Both the position numbers and the translations under genes were made by a program. The notes beneath the pieces are model-generated. The model was not told where the DNA came from. It made no database searches and saw only the letters and a list, made by a program, of their open reading frames with translations. From the NCBI RefSeq assembly GCF_014898815.1, contig NW_026515544.1, positions 1,116,001 to 1,180,000 of the forward strand: a DNA stretch of 64,000 bases, in the 5' to 3' direction. Below, piece after piece: positions 9,901 to 23,722 of this stretch. This stretch comes from Panonychus citri (Eukaryota; Arthropoda; Arachnida; Trombidiformes; Tetranychidae). Each line of letters opens with the position of its first letter. Within the stretch, counting starts at the first letter, position 1.

Positions 9901-12900
9901 GTGGACAAGAAAATATTGAAATTATGAAAAGGTTTACAAATGAGTCTCCAGGGGGTCAAGAAAGTGACTGACCAGTGACTTATATGAGAGTCATAAATGC
10001 TTTGGTCAGCTTAATCTCCTTATTCAACAATGATGGTGACCAGAGTGAGAGAGAGAGATATGAAGATATTACTCTTTCTATGCTCGTCTTCATCTCTTTC
10101 GATGATGATAATGCTAAGATAAAGATGATAAAGATGATTTCTCTCTCTCTCTCTCTCTTCCCTTGGATGACATTCCAATGGGAAATGGTCAGTTTTTTTA
10201 TTCGTGACTCAATCTCATCTTTATCTTGACCATTTCTTCATCAGTTTTGTCTCATCATCAAAAAAATTCAATGATGACCACTGGTTATCTTTAGAAACGA
10301 TATAAATTGTTTATCTAAATCACGTATTCGTCAATGTCCATCCTTTTTTATGGTCATTTTAATGATTTAAAGAGCTTGTTAATTGTTAAGCTGAAATTAG
10401 GATTTCAAGAAAACTATTAATCAAATGATATCCAATTTATCATGTTCACCAAACTGTTATGATTAAAAGTTAATCATTAAATACATTGTTACTAAATTGA
10501 TTAATATTTATGGACCACACAACAATTGATTGATTATCTGATGGTCTCTCTAAGGCTAATCATTAAATTGTTAACATTAGATTGCAGTGACTTGGCGAGG
10601 AAATTTAATCATCTACTAATAATAATCAATGATTAGCATTTGGACATCATCAAGAGTCAATGTGCAATTTGATAAATTGTTGGTGATTTATTGATTATCC
10701 TGATCATTTAATTGAAATCCTGAAACTTTATATTTTTTTTTATTTCGCTTCCGTTTTCATTAACTATTGTTTCATATTTTCACCAACCAATTGAATGGTC
10801 AATCAATTTTATTTTGATACATTTTCAAGAGCAATTCAATCAAACGTGATAAGAATCACTTGACAATCATGATGATGATGATGATTAACAATTAAACATT
10901 CAACTCAGATTAAAGTTGAACAAAGTAAAACAATTATCAGAAAACCCGGAAAAAAAGTTGCAAGTTAATCACTCAAAACCCAAATTTGAATGGTCAATCC
11001 TATGAATGTGTCCACTAACTGCCCATAGACAAGTAAACAATTACGATTTACAATATAAACAGTAATCAGTTTGATTAATCATCAACAATCAAGTCTTTTA
11101 TATTATACAATATGTACATTATCAAATGTAAAAGGTGATAGAGATGATGATGAAAGGTTAGATGAAGATTAAGGTAGAAATGGGATTTTTAAAGTAAATA
11201 TCAAGGTAAATGATGATAAAGAAGATGAGGAAAATGTTATTGGAAATGGACAAAAGAAACAGAGATAATCTCAAGAGTTATATCTTCGTTAACACGGTAA
11301 ATAAAAGCTCGAGTCTGATGTTGACTCGACAAACAATAACAATAGTCTTTAATACCATCATGATAATGTTACTTTCAGATGATTTTATCGTTAAATGAAG
11401 CTCAGAACTTTTTGTTTCCCTTGTTTCCTCCTCATCCCATCATTTAGATGCTACTTTAAGTTACCCGGAAATAAAAATTTCACCAGAAAACAAGTTTCTT
11501 TTTAAATGTTCAGAATCAATAAAATCCATTGAAGCGATTCTATGAGCCGTTTCAATGTCTGAATCAATTTCATGTTGTTTTCATGATAACATTGTAACTA
11601 ATTCTGATTCCCTGCATTTCTCACAACTCCTTTACTAGGATCATTACCATGATGATGAGCATCTTCATGAGCTCCGCCATTATCTTCATCCTTCAGGCAG
11701 CATTTATGAGTAGTTGATATGGAGAAAAAAATTCTGATAAACTTTTCAATTTAATCTTCATGCTCTTACTATTTACTATTGAATTATTTTCACTCCCAGT
11801 TGATTGAACCAACGAGCAATTAATTATCAGCGAGAGAGGAAAAAAAATAACACTTTCAATCAGATTGATAACATTTTCTCAATACTTTCATTCTGATTTT
11901 AAGATTTCAGGATTAGCTCAACTTCCGGGTTTCCAATTTTAAGTATCTCGGCCTCATGGAAACACTTTCACCTTGTTCATTAATTCAGTGATAATGATGG
12001 TAATTTTGATTGATACTCATCACCTTCATTAGAGTTTGAACAAGAAGAAAAAAGAAAGAAAAAAACTAAACCAAAATTAATGGAAGATAAATCATCTTAA
12101 ATCATAATCTTATTGCTGAACAATTTTTCCCACCATTAATCATGAAACTATTCAGATAACTGTTCATTTGAATAGATTCATCATCATGGATATTAAGCTG
12201 AATGAATTTTGTGATTGGTAAAAAAAAAATAATCCCACAGAAATGAAATGTATTCATGATCATGATATTATATAAAGTAACAGATAAACAATGATAATTT
12301 GATTCTGAAAGATGATCATGTAAATGAATTACAAGTCAACATGATGATTGGAATTGATAAAAATAAACAGAAAACTATTCATTCAACTGATTCAGAACTT
12401 TTTTCATCTCAACTATCACAATCGTTACAATTTTTTATCTTCATCATCTTCTAGTCTGATGAACTTAATCAAATCGATTAGGAAAATGTTAATGTTGAAT
12501 TAGTGATCATCCTCATCCAGTTTGTAATCTTATCAATGTGGTTTTTCAACATCATCAACAATCAAATTATCATTAAATTCATTCATCATGAATTAACCAA
12601 TAATCTAAGTTTCATCTTATCATCAGTTAATTAATCATTTGATAACAATTCACTTAATTGTGTCAATGCTGTAAGAAAACAACAACAACAAAGGATAAAA
12701 GTAAATGTCATTTATCAACCATTAAGTCAAAAAGTAATGAAAAAAGTTTCCATCTCATGATTAGAATTGATTTTCATCAGAACTTTTTTTTTTATTCTGT
12801 CCCTCCATTCATATATGAATATACCTTTCATGATGATAATTCAATTTGTGATGATGATTTTTGATTATTGTAAGATTTTCATTTCAATGTAAGGAAAAGC

Positions 12901-15900
12901 AGTTAGTTAACAATGTTCACTTGGTATGAAAATCAATTCACATCAACTGAATGTTTATATTTATCATGATATCATGATGATAATAATGATATAACAATGT
13001 GACTCAATGGATGAGGATGTAGAGGGAAAAAAATCAACATGAAAACAAAGTGAAAGGATGATGAAGATGATGAGGGAAAAACAAGGAAATAAGAAAATGG
13101 AAAAGAAATAGAAAAAAAATATAACAGAAATGATGATGGAAAAGATGAGGAAGATGAAGATAAAGATGAAAAGGAAGATGTTATCATCCTTGGTAACCAT
13201 TCATTTCTTTTGACTCTTTCAGAGCATTTATCATGAATTCTGATAATGAGAGTGAAAAATTCACTCACAAACATCATGATAAAGAGACAGAATCAGAGAA
13301 AGTGAAAGAGATAATGATAAAGATTCCTATTCATTTCGATTGATTGTTAACAATCATCATGATTCTTGATTTAACTTTCATCTTATTAACACCGAACTGA
13401 ATCAACTTACCTTGAAATTGAATCATTGTAATGATACATTTAAATCAAACTATAAACACTTTTCCTTGTAATTATCATGTCAATTAAATAAATTGACTAA
13501 TCATGTTACTACAACTTTCACAATTACGGTTTACATTTGATTAAATGACTTAAATGTTTCACTCTTTATTACGATCAATTAACTACACAATTTTTTTTAC
13601 TCTAACAATCAAATCTGATTAGTAATCAGGCACTAATATTATTTGCATTAAACTGATATAATTGTCATGATAATACAATTACAATTAATAGTATTAGTAA
13701 TTGATTAGTATCTTGAAGGAATTGGTGAAAAGTTCATTGATAATAGTAAAAAAAAATCTATATTATCATGAACCCTCAGGGGGTGTTCATGATAAGATGA
13801 TTATTAATTACCTGGATTATAATTAAATGGCTCTATTGATCTGATTTGATTCGATCTGATAAATTAGGTGATTATTATTATTCAGTTTCCATTGTGTTTG
13901 TTCATGTTTTGGTTCTGGTTTTTTTTTCTCGGTTTTCATGGTTGATTCAATGGACGGAAAGTTCTGGTTGTATTCAGGTTTTCCTAAGAAATGAATAACT
14001 TGTTATTTGTTATGGGAAGAAAAAAAAAACTTTCTAAGGAAAATGTTGGTCAAGGAAGCATATTTTCACCATGACCAGTGTCCAGTTTGAAAGGAAAGAG
14101 GTGGACGATGGACAAAATCAATTTGAAAATTGTCACTTTCAATGAACCATAGATCACCATGTTCACCATCATGTTTATCATTAGAATCTTTTTCTCATGT
14201 TTAAATATCATTCTCCATGAGAAACTGAACACAAAGTTCAAGGATGAACCAGTTTTCAATATATTTATATATAAACTTAACGATAATCAAACTTTTCTTC
14301 ATCATGAAAGTTGATTCCAAATTCTGATACTTATATTTATGAACAAAAAAACATTGCTTGATCATTGCCTTAGGCGATAAATTCAACAATCATCATGACA
14401 TAACATTGTAAATCAAAAGCATTTATCAAACTTGATTCAGTCTCCATCATGTTACACAACTATTAATATCTAAATATGTATTCCAATATCATGGTGAATT
14501 GGAAAATTGGAAGAAAAAAAAAGTTCTGTATGAAATTCATTCCAATTGATTATTTATCATCATTGTACATCAAGATTCATCTTTTATTGTCTTTTTTTTC
14601 ATCAATCTAATACCTTCAGGTGATGTTATTATCAATTTTTTCTTCTTCCTCTAAATTAATAAATTATTCTGATTCTGTAATAAATTATTATTACATTATA
14701 AGCCTTCAAGGTGAATTCAGTGTTGAACTTTTTCCTCTTTGGCTACTCACTTATCATCGGATATCATTCTCATGATGATTATCATGATCATCCCTTTGAT
14801 ATCTAATGAGACTATTGATTTGGTCTTTGTGTCTCATGGATTCTCCCTTTCGATTCCCAAGTAATCAGTTAACTTGATTATCTAATTTAATATGGAATCT
14901 GATGTCCATAATGATTAAAGTAAACACTGGACTCGATTTCACCATAATTATTATCAGAACTTATCGTTGTAACTGTTATTCAAAGTTCTGAACATTTTAC
15001 TGATCCTTTGCTCCAAATGAAAACAAAATATCACTTTTATAGTTGGAAACTTTTTCTCCTCATGATGATTATGATTTAATCTAAAATTGATCAGTATAAA
15101 TGAATTTGTATTCACTTTTATTGTGATTATAAAGTAATTAAGAAGAAAAAGTTATTCCATTTGAAGGAAAGAACAATTTTCACTCATGATATCAAACAAA
15201 TGAAGAAATTTATTCCCATGAAATTGGAGAAAATCTCAGTTAACATTTTAATCGAGTGAATAAAATGATTAACTAATTACAAGATGATTCGATTAGGCTG
15301 TAAACTAATTTCGTTTGGAAATAATATTATATCAAGTGGGCAAATTTCATTGAGAATGAAAATAAAAGGTTAATCTGATTCCGCTTTTTCTGTCTCTTCC
15401 ACTCAATAAATGAGAGTAAAGTATCATCATGATCATCACCATGGTAGAAAAGTGAATTTGTTCTGAGTGAAAATTCATTGATAAATCTTTCATAAAGTTC
15501 TGAGTTTTTTTTTCTTCTTCTTCTTCTCTTGGTAATATTTTCCCCACTTTCTTCATTCCCTGTTAATCTAATATCAAAATTCAGTGGATGGAATTCAAGA
15601 GGAAGATAGATTTTCACTTTCTATCTTCCTTTTGTCTTCCTTTGAATATTTTCTCATCCTCGACTAACATCATGGGAAAACAAAAGATGATGCTGAAGAT
15701 GGAGATTACTGAAGCTCTCAATTTTCCCACCTCCCACTTTCCACCATCAAGGCGGAAAAAAAGTTGAACATTCAAAATTCAGACACAAAAAACATTCAAT
15801 ATTCATGATAACCAAACGATGATAATTTGTCTTTTGTCAAAACTTAAATTACTGCAATCAACTTACTAACCATTAGTGATTAAGTTCAATCATTACAATG

Positions 15901-18900
15901 GTTGAATTTAATTGTTGTCAATTACATTTTGATCACTTAGTTTATTCACTGAATTCACTTCTCAAATAACGTTCAACATCCTCTTCATGGTAAAACGATA
16001 AGTTCAAGAATATTGAGTAAATATCAAATTTTTTTTCTCTTCGTTCTCATGTAACAATAATTTTCTCAATAAATTATTACCAATATTTTATTTATCATGA
16101 GCTTGGGAACAAACAAAAAACATGATATTCAAATAGGTTGAAAGTTCAGTTTGAACAGTAATAGTGAATATGTATTATCAGAACTTTGGAGATAAATCTT
16201 CAAATCAATTGGATTTCCTTCATGTCAGAACTTTTTTTTTAGGTTCGGTCAACAAATTTATCCAATTCTCTGTTTTCTCTGAGTTCCCATCATCAGATTT
16301 TACATGGAAATGTCAGAGTTTTTTCCTTCTTCTTCTTCTTGTTTGATTTACATTCAAAGTGTTCCGATAATATTAACGATATTTCCTGGAAAAGTAAACC
16401 GGAAAACGGAAATACTATTTTATCTCAAGACTTTGATGATTTTAACCAGAAATTTAAACTTTATATTATGTACAATTTGATTGTGTTCATCAGTCAACAT
16501 CATTAACCAAAAGTTGACTCAAGGCTTCACCATGATAATCATGAACTTTTTTCACAACCATGAAACAAATTTGTTTAGATGAAGTAAAACAAAATATTGA
16601 TACAATATTAAATTACAACAATTGACTTTCGGGAATTGAAGATGAACCAAAAACTATCATGGAAAATAAAAAATTTGATCATCTCAAGTTTTTCTCATCA
16701 TGTTTCATGAAATTTCATGTTCATGGTGATGATGCAAAGATAATGATAACCTTGATAATATTTCAGAGCACTTGAAACTTGTCCAGTGTTAATAATAATG
16801 TTTTTCTTACATGTAATCCATGTATGAAGATCAACATCTGAATGTTAACTGTCATCACAATGATAAATTAACATGAACATCATCATGGCAATAATGAAAC
16901 TTCATCTCTCATTATGCTTAATCATTCAGTGATCAGCTGATTCAAGGTTGAAACATGATGACGGTGAGGATGCTGGTAAAAAGGATGAGGATGAAGGAAA
17001 AGGATTCATTTGGATCAATAATGTTCATCATTATCTTTGGCTTTAGTTTAATCATAAACATCATCATCATCATGTTGTTCATGGATAATTGAGATGAAAA
17101 TCATTTCCTCATTCAGAATTGGAACTTTTTCTTTTCTTTTCTCTCTTTCCATCAAACCTAATCTTTGACATACACACATCATGATAACCTGTTAATCTAA
17201 TATCAAAATTCAGTGGATGGAATTCAAGAGGAAGATAGATTTTCACTTTCCATCTTCCTTTTGTCTTCCTTTGAATATTTTCTCATCCTCGACTAACATC
17301 ATGGGAAAACAAAAGATGATGCTGAAGATGGAGATTACTGAAGCTCTCAATTTTCCCACCTCCCACTTTCCACCATCAAGGCGGAAAAAAAGTTGAGCAT
17401 TCAAAATTCAGACACAAAAAACATTCAATATTCATGATAACCAAACGATGATAATTTGTCTTTTGTCAAAACTTAAATTACTGCAATCAACTTACTAACC
17501 ATTAGTGATTAAGTTCAATCATTACAATGGTTAATGTTATCAATTATTTTGATCACTTAGTTTATTCACTGAATTCACTTCTCAAATAACGTTCAACATC
17601 CTCTTCATGGTAAAACGATAAGTTCAAGAATATTGAGTAAATATCAAATTTTTTTTCTCTTCGTTCTCATGTAACAATAATTTTCTCAATAAATTATTAC
17701 CAATATTTTATTTATCATGAGCTTGGGAACAAACAAAAAACATGATATTCAAATAGGTTGAAAGTTCAGTTTGAACAGTAATAGTGAATATGTATTATCA
17801 GAACTTTGGAGATAAATCTTCAAATCAATTGGATTTCCTTCATGTCAGAACTTTTTTTTTAGGTTCGGTCAACAAATTTATCCAATTCTCTGTTTTCTCT
17901 GAGTTCCCATCATCAGATTTTACATGGAAATGTCAGAGTTTTTTCCTTTTTCTTCTTCTTGTTTGATTTACATTCAAAGTGTTCCGATAATATTAACGAT
18001 ATTTCCTGGAAAAGTAAACCGGAAAACGGAAATACTATTTTATCTCAAGACTTTGACGGTTTTTAACCAGAAATTTAAACTTTATATTATGTACAATTTG
18101 ATTGTGTTCATCAGTCAACATCATTAACCAAAAGTTGACTCAAGGCTTCACCATGATAATCATGAACTTTTTTCACAACCATGAAACAAATTTGTTTAGA
18201 TGAAGTAAAACAAAATATTGATACAATATTAAATTACAACAATTGACTTTCGGGAATTGAAGATGAACCAAAAACTATCATGGAAAATGAAAACAATGAA
18301 TTTGATCATCTCAAGTTTTTCTCATCATGTTTCATGAAATTTCATGTTCATGGTGATGATGCAAAGATAATGATAACCTTGATAATATTTCAGAGCACTT
18401 GAAACTTGTCCAGTGTTAATAATAATGTTTTTCTTACATGTAATCCATGTATGAAGATCAACATCTGAATGTTAACTGTCATCACAATGATAAATTAACA
18501 TGAACATCATCATGGCAATAATGAAACTTCATCTCTCATTATGCTTAATCATTCAGTGATCAGCTGATTCAAGGTTGAAACATGATGACGGTGAGGATGC
18601 TGGTAAAAAGGATGAGGATGAAGGAAAAGGATTCATTTGGATCAATAATGTTCATCATTATCTTTGGCTTTAGTTTAATCATAAACATCATCATCATCAT
18701 GTTGTTCATGGATAATTGAGATGAAAATCATTTCCTCATTCAGAATTGGAACTTTTTCTTTTCTTTTCTCTCTTTCCATCAAACCTAATCTTTGACATAC
18801 ACACATCATGATAAGATTATTGAACTATCTCATGTATCATCATTATCATCATGGTTTATTATTGATTTCCTATCTGATTATAATCAGATAATGAATTGAT

Positions 18901-20369
18901 AATAATGACTTTCAAAGTGTTGATCAGATTAACACAATGATTAATATGAAAAAAAGGGATTTTTTTTTATCATTTTCAGAGTAAAAATAATTTATAACAT
19001 ACGTTAAATCCCAATCAGGGATTAGGATTATCACCAACAATAAATGTTCAACTTTAATTACAAGAATTAAGGTTAAATTAAAAATGATAATCCCTTTTAC
19101 TTTAATCTCTAAATGGATCAATATTTGTTATTACTCAGATGATTAAAGGTAAATGATTATCGTGATAATAATCATCTTGATCAGTTTGAGCTTTTAAATC
19201 ATTTGTCTTACTTTAAATTGATTAGTTTTCAAATTGGATTGTTGTTGGTGATAACGGTTATCATTACAGGAGCAATTTAAAAAGATAATTGTTTGGATTC
19301 AATTGTAGAGAGAGAGAGAGAGAGAGAGAGATGAAGATTAAGAGATGATGGAATTGTAAGTTTCTCTTACTTTAGCATCCTCATCATTTTCATTCATTGA
19401 ATTAAACTCATAGAGTGTCATTGATTGAATACCTTTCTTACATCATGAGAGAGGAGATACAAAAAAAGAGACTCAATAGTTGATGATGATAATGATTCTC
19501 ATGATGATGATATGATTAGATAAGTGATGTTTACTCATCATCATCACATCATGATGACAGTTAAAAAGATAACGGTAAAAAAGCATCTTCTTAACATTGA
19601 ACATCATTATCAGAATCAGAATCCAATTGTAAATATTAAATTTTCATCTCACCAAAAGCGAGGCATCTAATTTAATGGTATCAGATCAAATTATTATTAT
19701 CATCAGCTCAATATCATGAATTTAAATTGTCACACTATCAAGAATGATTATCATTATATTCATGATACATATATGATAATAATGATTGTAACAATAATGA
19801 TCATATGATGAAATATGAAAAGTTTTCATGAAATAATTCATATGATAAAAGGATTGATTCAAATATAATGTTTCAAAAAATAAGAAGAAAAAATTTTCTT
19901 TTTAAATATTTTTATTGTATTCAATTCAATTCTGATGGATTTTGATGTTGATTCATCTCTCCCCCATTCCCTGTCATAATAATATACTCACTTGATTGTC
20001 AAGTACAATCTAATTAAATTGTGTCATTTACAGTTAAATTTTTATAACAATATCAAGACAATTTGATTATTATGATCAGGGGAAAGTTTTTTTTTCTTTG
20101 GTTTGTATAACCTTCAAATTTCATCAATCATATTGATCGGAAATTCATGGAAAATTCATTCGATTCAATTCATTATTAATTATTGTCATTGATTAGTGAA
20201 AGTTAATTGATTTGTGGGTGGAGAGAGAGAGAGGAAAAAAGTTCTTATGGGACAGAATTTTTTTCTTCCTTTTCTCTGAAAACTATTAATAGTTATTTCC
20301 ATTGATTCTGTTATTCAGATAAAATATCAATCTAACTGATCATCATGATAGAATTACGATGAAACTGAT

Positions 20370-20400
<31 letters not shown>

Positions 20401-23400
20401 ACTTGATGATGAAGATAATGAAGTTATCATCCATGATCTTCCGTTTAAATTGGAAAGTAAATGAGTGAGAAAAAAATGATTGATGAGAAATTCAGTTTCA
20501 ATGTCACCTGGGAGGTGAAAAAATGAGAAATAATATTTGATAACCAAGAGAAGGAGAAACAGAGGATGAAAAAAGTAGAGAGAATTTCTAAAAAATGTTA
20601 TAACATGTTGATCAGAATAATTTAACATGGAAAACCAATTTCACCATAATATTCATCAGAACTTTTTTTTCATTCTTTCCTTACCATTTTCCACCCTGAA
20701 TTAAGCGGAAAATGTCAAAAACAATGAAGAAGAAGAAAAGAGAAAATAAAAAAGTTCTGTCAACATTATTCAAAGAATCTTAATCTCCCTCATGAAATCA
20801 CCTTTCATGGTGGGAGAATCGGTGATGGAAAAAACTGTTATTCACTCTCTTTCCTCTTTCTTCTGGTGTTACCCTGATTCTATCATGAATCTACCACCCA
20901 AGTCTCAGAAATTAACTTCATCATGGTCAATTGAGTTGATGTTGGTCAGTGGCGGTTATTGTTATTGTACTTGAATAATACATGTAATGAGTAACATTTT
21001 TTTATTCCCTTCATTTATCACAGAATTTTTGATGTTTCAATAAGAGATGATAATGATTCTGACGATAAAAATACTTGAGCAAAGTTCATGGTCTGAAAAC
21101 AATTGATAAATCATGTTACCTCATGAGAAATCATCTTAACAGTTATTGAATGAGTTCATCTTTTTCATTCATAACTGTTCAAGTTTACAGTTAAAGATTA
21201 TCAGCATTATCATGATAATCTGAGACGATTATCAATTCCATGTTTCTTCAACGATAAATCAATAATGAATAAAGTTAAATCATTCCAATAGATGAATATG
21301 ATGTTATTAGAATTTCAATATAATCTCAAATTCGTCATCTTTTTGATTCTGACAATTAGACTACAATTTTCATCGCCAGAAAGATATTCAGATTCATGGT
21401 AATTTTCATCTTCTCAAGATTCAATATTAACATGTAACTTGGAATAACATTTACCTTGGGATTCTCATCACCTTCCAACTCTAACCTTCCTCTTTTTTAA
21501 ACATTCTACATGGTGATCAGTTCACATTCAGATTCCATCATCATGATATATATGTTCAGGGGGCTGAGAATGAGGATGAATACGGAAAAAAATCACATTC
21601 TTTTGATACTTTAAATTGTTTACCATTGAAAATGTTTCCTTTGTGTGGGTATGCAAATACTACGACATTTTCAATGGTAAATATGAGTTATTATTTTCCA
21701 ACGGAATATTTCAAATTATTATCCAGATGAGATTCTGTTTATTGATTGAGTTAATTGTTTCCACTACTTTTACTTTTTTTTTCACTTCTTCTCTGATTAG
21801 TTTTAATTACTGTTATTCTTGTTAATCATTAATTTGATATTCTCTTTGATCTTGATTATGAAATTGCTTTCAAAACTTTCTCTCATGTTCATTGATTAAT
21901 CTAATTGTTATGATTAAATTTTATTAAATTCTCTCTACAATTGATTAAATCTTTATTATTATCAAAGGATTTCCCTTGAGGCTCTAGACTGAATTGATTC
22001 ACAATTTAAATTGTTTTCACTTCTATTATTATATTGTCATCTTCTCGTTTACAATTAAACTTTTGTTCAGTTGAAAATGTTGTTGTCCTGAATTAATTTG
22101 CATTAATTTAATTGTTTCCATAATCAAAAATGAAGAGAAAGAGACAACAATTAAATCAACCAAACTGTAACACAATTAAAATTTGAATATCCTTTCAATT
22201 TGTTGAGCTTACAATCAGTTGATTAACAGAATTAAAACTAATCTGTTAAACAATTACCTTCCAGGCTTAATTATTGTCTCTTAACATTGATTATTTTAAT
22301 TGTTAATCAGTTAATTGTGATCTTGAGGGGGTTTTGTTTGTATTATTATTTGAACAATTTTTGATTTGATTGTTTGATTTGTAATCATAATGAATAAATA
22401 AATTATGACAATTAATTAGATTTTCATTACAAGATATTCAAGTTTAATCATTTATTTGATTTAGTTTAATTTAATCACTTTCACCAGCCATAGATGCACA
22501 AATAATTAACCATTAATTTAATCAGTCAAGAGTTAATTGTGATCAATAACAGACTTTTGATTTGGTTCACAATCAATTGAATCATATTTTTAGCTCATTG
22601 ATCATTTAATAAGTAAACTTTTACTAATTAATTACTATTTCTTTAATTAGCTGACATTATATAACCTAGCAATTAGTTGATTGTTTCACATTTCAATTTT
22701 TAGTTGATTGGTGATAATCACTTAATTGACCAACAATTAACTAATAGGTATGAAAGTTAAGGTTTATCTTTATTGTTAATTTAATCACAACGGAATTGAA
22801 TGTTAATCATGTTAAGATTTTGTCTCTTTTTTTGATCAAGTTAATTATTTTTTTTATAAAGATAATTAACTAATCAAATCTTATACAATCAGTTAATTGT
22901 TGGAAAGTGTAACTGTTTGTACACAAACATACACTTGATTGTGATGGTAATAATTAAAATCCATATTAATCATGTTACTTAATTACAATGACAAAAGATT
23001 TAATCAAGATGTAACTTTGCTTAATTCTCACCTCGATAATTAATTAACTTTGATTAACCAACGGATTTTAATTGTAACGATAAAAATAGCAAATTAATTT
23101 AACCTTCAGATTATGTTAATCAAAGTTAATCAATTGATCTAAATTGTGACAATCAAAAACAACAAAACCAGAAAAATCAAATCAATTCTTGAATCTCAAA
23201 TGTTCACAACTAATCAATTTAAGATGATTAATTTTAAACATTTACTGTTAATGATAATCAACAAACTGCTAATGATTAAGTGAAATGATTAACTATCAAA
23301 TTAAAGGTCTCATTTAATTGTTTGGATGGTCCTTTGTACTCCAATTGTATTGTTAACTTGATTATTGGAAATGAAAAATTAACCTCAACTCTTTGATTGC

Positions 23401-23722
23401 TATTGTTTTCTAACCCAATTAACTTGATTGTTAATCACCTTAATTGTCTAAATTTCTCGTTAATTGTGATTAGAAGAAGCCTCATTCTGGATGTATGCCA
23501 TGATCATTGTCGGAGCTGGATTTGTATTATTTCTGGTTGGAACTGTTTATCTCATGCTGTGAGTATAATTAGTCGTTAATTGTTGTAATAATTATCAGAA
23601 AATGTCAACAATTTAACAGTTAAACACGTTAATTGTTACCTAATTGTTTTCTTTTCCTTTAATCAAATCATTTTCTCATTATGTTTATCCGTCTCAACAG
23701 ATCACCGGATCGATCACATTAA
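6975..23722 (+). CDS. Putative 54-residue single-pass membrane microprotein, three exons, 16.4-kb first intron
   Basis: Exon 1 is 6,975-7,032 (ATG, 19 codons plus one base, donor CAG|GTAAGT). Exon 2 is 23,474-23,558 (acceptor TGATTAG, donor GTGAGT). Exon 3 is 23,701-23,722 (acceptor CTCAACAG, stop TAA). The three pieces join in frame at both junctions (phase 1, then phase 2) to give 54 residues. Residues 1-22 are polar (start MTRNCINVDSSD). A strongly hydrophobic helix follows the FWMY motif (AMIIVGAGFVLFLVGTVYLM), then a short tail, SPDRSH. There is no signal peptide, so a tail-anchored or type III single-pass topology is likely. I do not recognise the family. Support is splice-site quality, phase agreement and the clean helix; extra exons inside the large intron cannot be excluded. 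Confidence 0.5.
7033..15558. other. First part of the 16.4-kb intron: no gene seen
   Basis: AT-rich, low-complexity sequence. Open frames here are short, unsupported by splice context and mostly made of simple repeats (GAT, GA and CAA runs). From about 8,300 onward, ATCATGAT-type palindromic words and TGATGATGA runs become very frequent. The motif CAGAACTTTTT recurs at 8,320, 9,063, 11,403, 12,393 and 12,778. A (CAA)n tract is at 8,061-8,089 and a (CT)n tract at 10,139-10,158. A small hydrophobic open frame at 11,650-11,718 starts with three Met codons; I do not call it a gene. Confidence 0.5.
8061..8089. repeat. (CAA)n microsatellite
   Basis: About nine CAA units in the large intron. Confidence 0.95.
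15559..17187. repeat. Tandem duplication, copy 1 (about 1.63 kb)
   Basis: The segment starting CCTGTTAATCTAATATC is repeated immediately downstream, with only scattered substitutions and a few short indels. One indel cluster is near 15,900 (against 17,520); others are near 16,435 and 16,670. The unit is non-coding and lies inside the large intron. It includes one CAGAACTTTTT motif (16,226). Confidence 0.92.
17188..18814. repeat. Tandem duplication, copy 2 (about 1.63 kb)
   Basis: Head-to-tail copy of 15,559-17,187, ending at ACACATCATGATAA. The two copies look about 98-99% identical by eye, so the duplication is recent, or it is two haplotypes joined by the assembler. Short open frames inside both copies are identical shadows and not evidence of a gene. 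Confidence 0.92.
19307..19331. repeat. (AG)n microsatellite
   Basis: About 12 AG units in the large intron. Confidence 0.95.
20372..20399. repeat. (CT)n microsatellite
   Basis: About 14 CT units in the large intron. Confidence 0.95.
20657..20759. repeat. Possible 103-bp element with inverted ends (CAGAACTTTTTT / AAAAAAGTTCTG)
   Basis: The left end reads CAGAACTTTTTTTT and the right end AAAAAAGTTCTG, an inverted repeat of about 12 bases enclosing non-coding sequence. The same end motif is found singly at many other sites in this window, so the unit could be a tiny MITE-like element or a chance pairing of a common motif. No clear target-site duplication is seen. Confidence 0.35.

Larger units (their letters stand above)
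18815..23473. other. Last part of the 16.4-kb intron: no gene seen
   Basis: Up to about 21,800 the sequence resembles the earlier intron, with ATCATGAT words. It carries (GA)n at 19,307-19,331, (CT)n at 20,372-20,399 and a small inverted-repeat-ended element at 20,657-20,759. After about 21,800 the character changes: TTAATTGT/ACAATTAA words dominate. No further exon with good splice sites was found. Confidence 0.45.

Noticed and set aside
11650..11718. 22-residue hydrophobic open frame with three leading Met codons
   Set aside because: Too short and in sequence of simple GAT repeats; no upstream or downstream support.
12964..13277. Overlapping minus-strand open frames rich in Ser and Phe
   Set aside because: Low-complexity GAT/GAAA sequence read on the other strand; no splice signals and no conserved motif.
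16164..17966. Identical 60-residue open frames at 16,164 and 17,784
   Set aside because: They are identical because they lie in the two copies of a non-coding tandem duplication; there is no splice context or coding pattern.
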